In this document: positions 5,838-7,176 of the stretch, in pieces
Numbering within the stretch: position 1 is the stretch's first letter
Layout of the letters: each line of letters begins with the position of its first letter
From: Planctomycetota bacterium
Lineage (GTDB): Bacteria > Planctomycetota > MHYJ01 > JACPRB01
Direction: 5' to 3'
Length of the DNA: 7,176 nt
Assembly: GCA_016200125.1 (NCBI GenBank)
Contig: JACQFK010000487.1
Location: forward strand, 1 to 7,176
The notes under the pieces: generated by a model
Told to the model about the DNA's origin: nothing
Database searches by the model: none
Seen by the model: only the letters and a program-made list of their open reading frames with translations
Position numbers and translations under genes: made by a program

Positions 5838-6636
5838 TGATGATGTCGTTGGGCTGCAACGGCATGTCGGGCGCGGACTCCGGGTCGGCCATCATCCCGC
5901 TGACGTTGACCCGGATGTTCTCCTTCTTCGTGCCCTGGCCCCGCAACAGCGTGACCCGCTTCGGGGCCGCCAGGGGAGTGAAGCCGCCCGCCTGGGTGAT
6001 GGCCTTCACCATCGTCAGGTCCTTGGTGAATTTGATGAAGCTCGGGTTCTTCACCTCTCCCTGGACGTAGACGACGTCGGCCACGGGCACGACGACCGTG
6101 TCCCCTGGCTGGAGCTTGACGTTCTGGCTCATGTCGCCCTTCTGGATGAGCTTGACGAAGTCCACCGGGATCACCTTGTCGCCCCGGATGACCGAGGCCG
6201 CCTCCATGTCGGCGCCCGTCTGGAGCCCCCCGGCCAGGGAGAGACCCTGAAGCAGGGTCAGGTCCTGGGTGAGCTGCAGCGGCCCGGGCCGGCCGACGCC
6301 GCCGACGAAGAAGACCGGGCGGCTCCGGATCTCCCGCACGTCCACGGTGACCTCGACGCCCTTGACGGTCTTCCCGTACATCTCGGCGAGCCGCGCGGCC
6401 AGCTCCGCCACCGTGAGGCCCCCCGCCTCGACCTCGCCCAGGAGCGGCAGGGAGATCTTTCCGTCCGGGCGCACGAAGACCACCTGGTCGAGATCCTTGT
6501 TGTCCCAGACCGAGATCCCGAGGACGTCGCCGGGGCCGATCCGGTAGCTCTCCTGGGCCGCCTGCCCCGCCGCCGCGAAGGCCAAGAGAAGGCCCAGCGC
6601 GATCGACACGGCCAGAGTCTGCCTCGGCTTTACCAT
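5815..6636 (-). CDS. Polysaccharide export protein, OPX/Wza family (short form)
   Basis: Periplasmic/outer-membrane export protein carrying polymer from the inner-membrane complex to the surface. Seen in the 273 residues: a signal peptide (basic VKPR, hydrophobic 8-24, likely cleavage near AGQAA|QES); the poly-export domain opening with YRIGPGDVL at 31-39 and RPDGKISLPLLGEV at 56-69; a first SLBB-like unit at about 107-185 (VGGVGRPGPLQL, LQPGDTVVVP); and a second at about 188-268 (VQGEVKNPSF, LQPNDIIIVP). It ends 5 residues later. E. coli Wza is about 380 residues, has a lipobox Cys and a C-terminal helix forming an outer-membrane alpha-barrel. Here there is no Cys near the signal cleavage site and no such helix, so the outer-membrane passage probably comes from the barrel protein encoded next. 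The ATG at 6636 is chosen because a GAGGAAAA lies just upstream and a signal peptide follows; the frame is open further upstream but that part reads as shadow of the activator gene. Confidence 0.93.
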   Translation of the reverse strand: MVKPRQTLAVSIALGLLLAFAAAGQAAQESYRIGPGDVLGISVWDNKDLDQVVFVRPDGKISLPLLGEVEAGGLTVAELAARLAEMYGKTVKGVEVTVDVREIRSRPVFFVGGVGRPGPLQLTQDLTLLQGLSLAGGLQTGADMEAASVIRGDKVIPVDFVKLIQKGDMSQNVKLQPGDTVVVPVADVVYVQGEVKNPSFIKFTKDLTMVKAITQAGGFTPLAAPKRVTLLRGQGTKKENIRVNVSGMMADPESAPDMPLQPNDIIIVPQRLF

Positions 6637-6643
6637 GGTCAGA

Positions 6644-6651
6644 TTTTCCTC
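6644..6651 (-). promoter_or_regulatory. Ribosome binding site for the OPX gene
   Basis: The minus strand reads GAGGAAAA 7 nt before the ATG at 6636, overlapping the TGA of the activator gene (TGAGGAAAA). It decides the start over the longer open frame reaching 6846, and suggests that the activator and OPX genes are translated from one message. Confidence 0.7.
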
Positions 6652-7176
6652 ACGGCAGGGTTGATCTCCTCGCGGAGCCGTCCTCGGGTTCGCCCGGGGG
6701 GGTCTCCGGAGCAGCCGCCTGAGAGTAACTCTTGAACTTATATTGCAGGCAACGGAGGCTGATGCCAAGAATTTTCGCCGCCTGAGTCCGGTTGCCCCGG
6801 ACCTTCTGGAGCGTGTGGAGAATGTAGCGTCGCTCCACCTCCCCAAGGGGCAGCCCCGGCTCGAGCTGCAAGGCCGGCGCCGGGCTCGCCCCGGGGAGGG
6901 GGTACTCGGCGTCCGGCAGGTCCCGCTCGGTGAGGCTCTCGCCGTCGGCCAGGACGACGGCCTGCTCCAGGAAGTTCTCGAGCTGGCGGACGTTCCCGGG
7001 CCAGGGGAGCGCCACCAGGCGGTCCATCACGGACGGGGCCACGCGCCGGATCGGCTTCTGATAGACCTGGGAGAACTTCCGGAGGAAGTGCTCCACGAGC
7101 AACGGGATATCCACCTTCCGGTCGCGGAGCGGGGGCACCTTGATCATGACCACCGCCACCCGGTAGTAGAGGTCCT
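6650..7176 (-). CDS. Sigma-54-dependent transcriptional activator (NtrC/AtoC type), C-terminal part
   Basis: The last 174 residues of an enhancer-binding protein; the rest lies beyond the right edge. The visible part begins in the AAA+ domain with DLYYRV…VPPLRDRKVDIPLLVEHFLRKF, continues with the sensor-2 motif WPGNVRQLENFLEQAVVLADG, and ends with a Fis-type helix-turn-helix, RGNRTQAAKILGISLRCLQYKFKSY, plus a Pro/Glu-rich tail. Such proteins bind upstream dyads and use ATP to open RpoN promoters; the GAFTGA loop and any receiver or sensor domain are outside the window. The HTH looks like the AtoC/ZraR kind; it lacks the SRPTLYDLLKKY ending I recall for the PEP-CTERM regulator PrsR, so I do not use that name. 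The stop lies 13 bp before the OPX start. Its likely target is the sigma-54 promoter about 2.5 kb downstream. Confidence 0.93.
   Translation of the reverse strand, partial: DLYYRVAVVMIKVPPLRDRKVDIPLLVEHFLRKFSQVYQKPIRRVAPSVMDRLVALPWPGNVRQLENFLEQAVVLADGESLTERDLPDAEYPLPGASPAPALQLEPGLPLGEVERRYILHTLQKVRGNRTQAAKILGISLRCLQYKFKSYSQAAAPETPPGEPEDGSARRSTLP

Noticed and set aside
4137..5840. Plus-strand open frame of 567 codons opposite the barrel gene
   Set aside because: It mirrors the minus-strand barrel gene in a GC-rich genome, is rich in G/E/R/A/V with no recognisable motif, and the minus-strand frame has a signal peptide and barrel pattern.
5539..6735. Plus-strand open frame of 398 codons opposite the OPX and barrel genes
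   Set aside because: Asp/His/Leu/Arg-rich antisense shadow; the minus-strand genes explain the region.
6637..6846. Longer N-terminus (70 extra residues) for the OPX protein
   Set aside because: The extra residues are a shadow of the activator HTH region; the ATG at 6636 has a good ribosome site and is followed by a signal peptide.
1..7176. tRNA, rRNA, CRISPR, insertion sequences or long direct repeats
   Set aside because: No repeated arrays, transposase-like frames, terminal inverted repeats or RNA-gene signatures were seen on either strand by eye.

Overview
The window is a GC-rich (roughly two-thirds G+C) stretch of an exopolysaccharide/capsule biosynthesis and export locus from a Gram-negative bacterium. 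The Gram-negative assignment rests on an outer-membrane polysaccharide export protein, a large outer-membrane beta-barrel with a terminal Phe, and sigma-54-type regulation. The lineage cannot be fixed from the sequence. The high GC, the GC-rich third codon positions and the gene set would suit a deltaproteobacterial-like or NC10/Rokubacteria-like genome, but this is a guess.

Every gene I can support lies on the minus strand, so the locus is transcribed from right to left. In transcription order it holds: the C-terminal end of a sigma-54 activator (AAA+ end plus Fis-type HTH), cut by the right edge; a short OPX/Wza-type export protein; a beta-barrel porin-like protein overlapping it; a 217-bp intergenic region with a textbook sigma-54 promoter, a perfect IHF-consensus match and palindromes; a polyprenyl-phosphate sugar-1-phosphate transferase that starts the repeat unit; a remnant of a GGDEF domain; a GumC/Wzc-type chain-length protein; a BY-family tyrosine kinase; and the N-terminal third of a UDP-sugar dehydrogenase, cut by the left edge. 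Apart from the intergenic region the genes are tightly packed (4-, 13- and 23-bp overlaps, a 13-bp gap).

Together they describe a Wzx/Wzy-type system. The dehydrogenase would make a uronic-acid sugar nucleotide. The transferase would load the first sugar onto undecaprenyl phosphate. The chain-length protein and its kinase would control polymer length and export. The OPX protein and the barrel would form the periplasmic and outer-membrane conduit. The sugar transferase strongly resembles the subfamily found in exosortase-A (PEP-CTERM) exopolysaccharide loci, but no exosortase or PEP-CTERM substrate lies in this window.

The most interesting points are: (1) an activator gene upstream and a complete-looking sigma-54 control region in the middle, with a predicted 5' leader of only about 6 nt; (2) a Wzc that appears split at its second membrane segment by a deletion/frameshift, with an in-frame G_GGG_GGC heptamer whose -1 slip would join the two frames; (3) a GGDEF remnant wedged between two functional genes; (4) a short OPX protein without a lipobox or C-terminal outer-membrane helix, paired with a beta-barrel gene; and (5) an ambiguous start for that barrel gene. 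The long plus-strand open frames are shadows of the minus-strand genes.
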